A DNA stretch of 14,791 bases from Syntrophaceae bacterium UBA5619. GTDB lineage: Bacteria; Desulfobacterota; Syntrophia; Syntrophales; UBA5619. Below are positions 14,442 to 14,791 of the stretch, piece after piece. The first letter of the stretch is position 1, and each line of letters opens with the position of its first letter. The translations under genes and the position numbers were made by a program. Below the pieces are notes generated by a model. It had not been told where the DNA came from, searched no databases, and saw nothing but the letters and a program-made list of their open reading frames with translations. Where the stretch lies: contig DIKL01000087.1 in the NCBI GenBank assembly GCA_002424545.1, positions 1 to 14,791 on the forward strand. The letters run 5' to 3'.

Positions 14442-14791
14442 TTATGGATTCTGATCTTGGAGATTCCTGATAAAATTTACGATTTCGGAAGCGACCTCTC
14501 CCGTCTTTTCAAAGTGTATGGCATGGCCGCTTTCCAATGTGACCAATCGGTTATGGTTATTGCCTGGAAAAAGATGGCCGATGAATTGCAGGACCTTCCG
14601 GTTGTCCACGATGCGATCCTGTTCCCCCATCATCGCCAGTATGGGAAGACGGTTTTGGAGCATGGCAAACCACGAAAGCTCCTGAATTTCATCCATGATA
14701 CTCACGGATTTTAAGGTGACTGAGGTGGTTTTTAGATGATCTTTTTCGATGAAATCAAGCCATTCATCCACCAGCGTAAAATCAGTCGCCT
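14442..14791 (-). CDS. Alpha/beta hydrolase, C-terminal part (gene runs off the window)
   Basis: The frame is open to the right edge, so the N-terminal part with the nucleophile elbow lies outside the window. The visible 116 codons show the last two catalytic elements of an alpha/beta hydrolase: Asp in MMGEQDRIVDN and His in LESGHAIHFE, followed by a final helix typical of the family (VASEIVNFIRNL). This fits a lipase, esterase, thioesterase-like or acyl-hydrolysing enzyme, and the substrate cannot be read from this part. Its stop lies 14 bases before the PilZ-acyltransferase start, so it is upstream in the same operon and may act on the same acyl compound. That link is inference. Confidence 0.8.
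   Translation of the reverse strand, partial: ATDFTLVDEWLDFIEKDHLKTTSVTLKSVSIMDEIQELSWFAMLQNRLPILAMMGEQDRIVDNRKVLQFIGHLFPGNNHNRLVTLESGHAIHFEKTGEVASEIVNFIRNLQDQNP

Noticed and set aside
1..14791. CRISPR arrays, tRNA or rRNA genes, insertion sequences
   Set aside because: I looked on both strands for spaced direct repeats, tRNA-like T-loop patterns, rRNA segments and transposase or integrase motifs and found none that held up.

Overview
The window reads as chromosomal DNA from a strict anaerobe, most likely a Desulfobacterota (former Deltaproteobacteria) lineage near the Syntrophia. This is inferred from gene content, not from a marker gene: an NfnAB-type bifurcating transhydrogenase pair, a DUF3568-like lipoprotein beside rhomboid and TraB-family membrane proteins, and a V4R-like/GAF/PAS/HD-GYP receptor next to a PilZ protein. 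No rRNA, tRNA, CRISPR array, transposase or integrase is visible.

By eye there are three composition zones. Positions 1-2260 are AT-richer and look like accessory DNA. They hold the tail of a possible gene ended by an intrinsic terminator, a DEDDh exonuclease with a TerB-like middle and a C-terminal BRCT domain, an unrecognised Cys-containing 144-aa protein, and about 470 bases without an intact gene that carry an interrupted reading frame and a bulged hairpin. Positions 2260-9900 are GC-rich housekeeping-type DNA. This zone has a promoter and short terminated leader followed by nfnA-nfnB, a strong terminator, an RlmI-like rRNA methyltransferase, and a convergent minus-strand operon (TraB-family protein, zinc-ribbon rhomboid protease, DUF3568-like lipoprotein). 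Divergent from that operon is an RlmD-like rRNA (uracil-C5) methyltransferase. Positions 9980-14791 are again AT-richer and hold a minus-strand operon: the C-terminal part of an alpha/beta hydrolase, a 704-aa tandem PilZ plus acyltransferase-like protein, and a membrane HD-GYP receptor whose ATG overlaps the stop of the PilZ gene.

Three units stand out. The nfnAB pair should exchange electrons between NADH, reduced ferredoxin and NADPH, and its leader has the layout of an attenuator. The TraB-rhomboid-lipoprotein operon looks like a membrane quality-control or proteolysis unit. The hydrolase, PilZ-acyltransferase and HD-GYP genes place a predicted c-di-GMP receptor fused to an acyl-transfer-like domain directly beside a predicted c-di-GMP phosphodiesterase. 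This last unit is the best candidate for an undescribed system here. All functions are read from motifs; no search was run.
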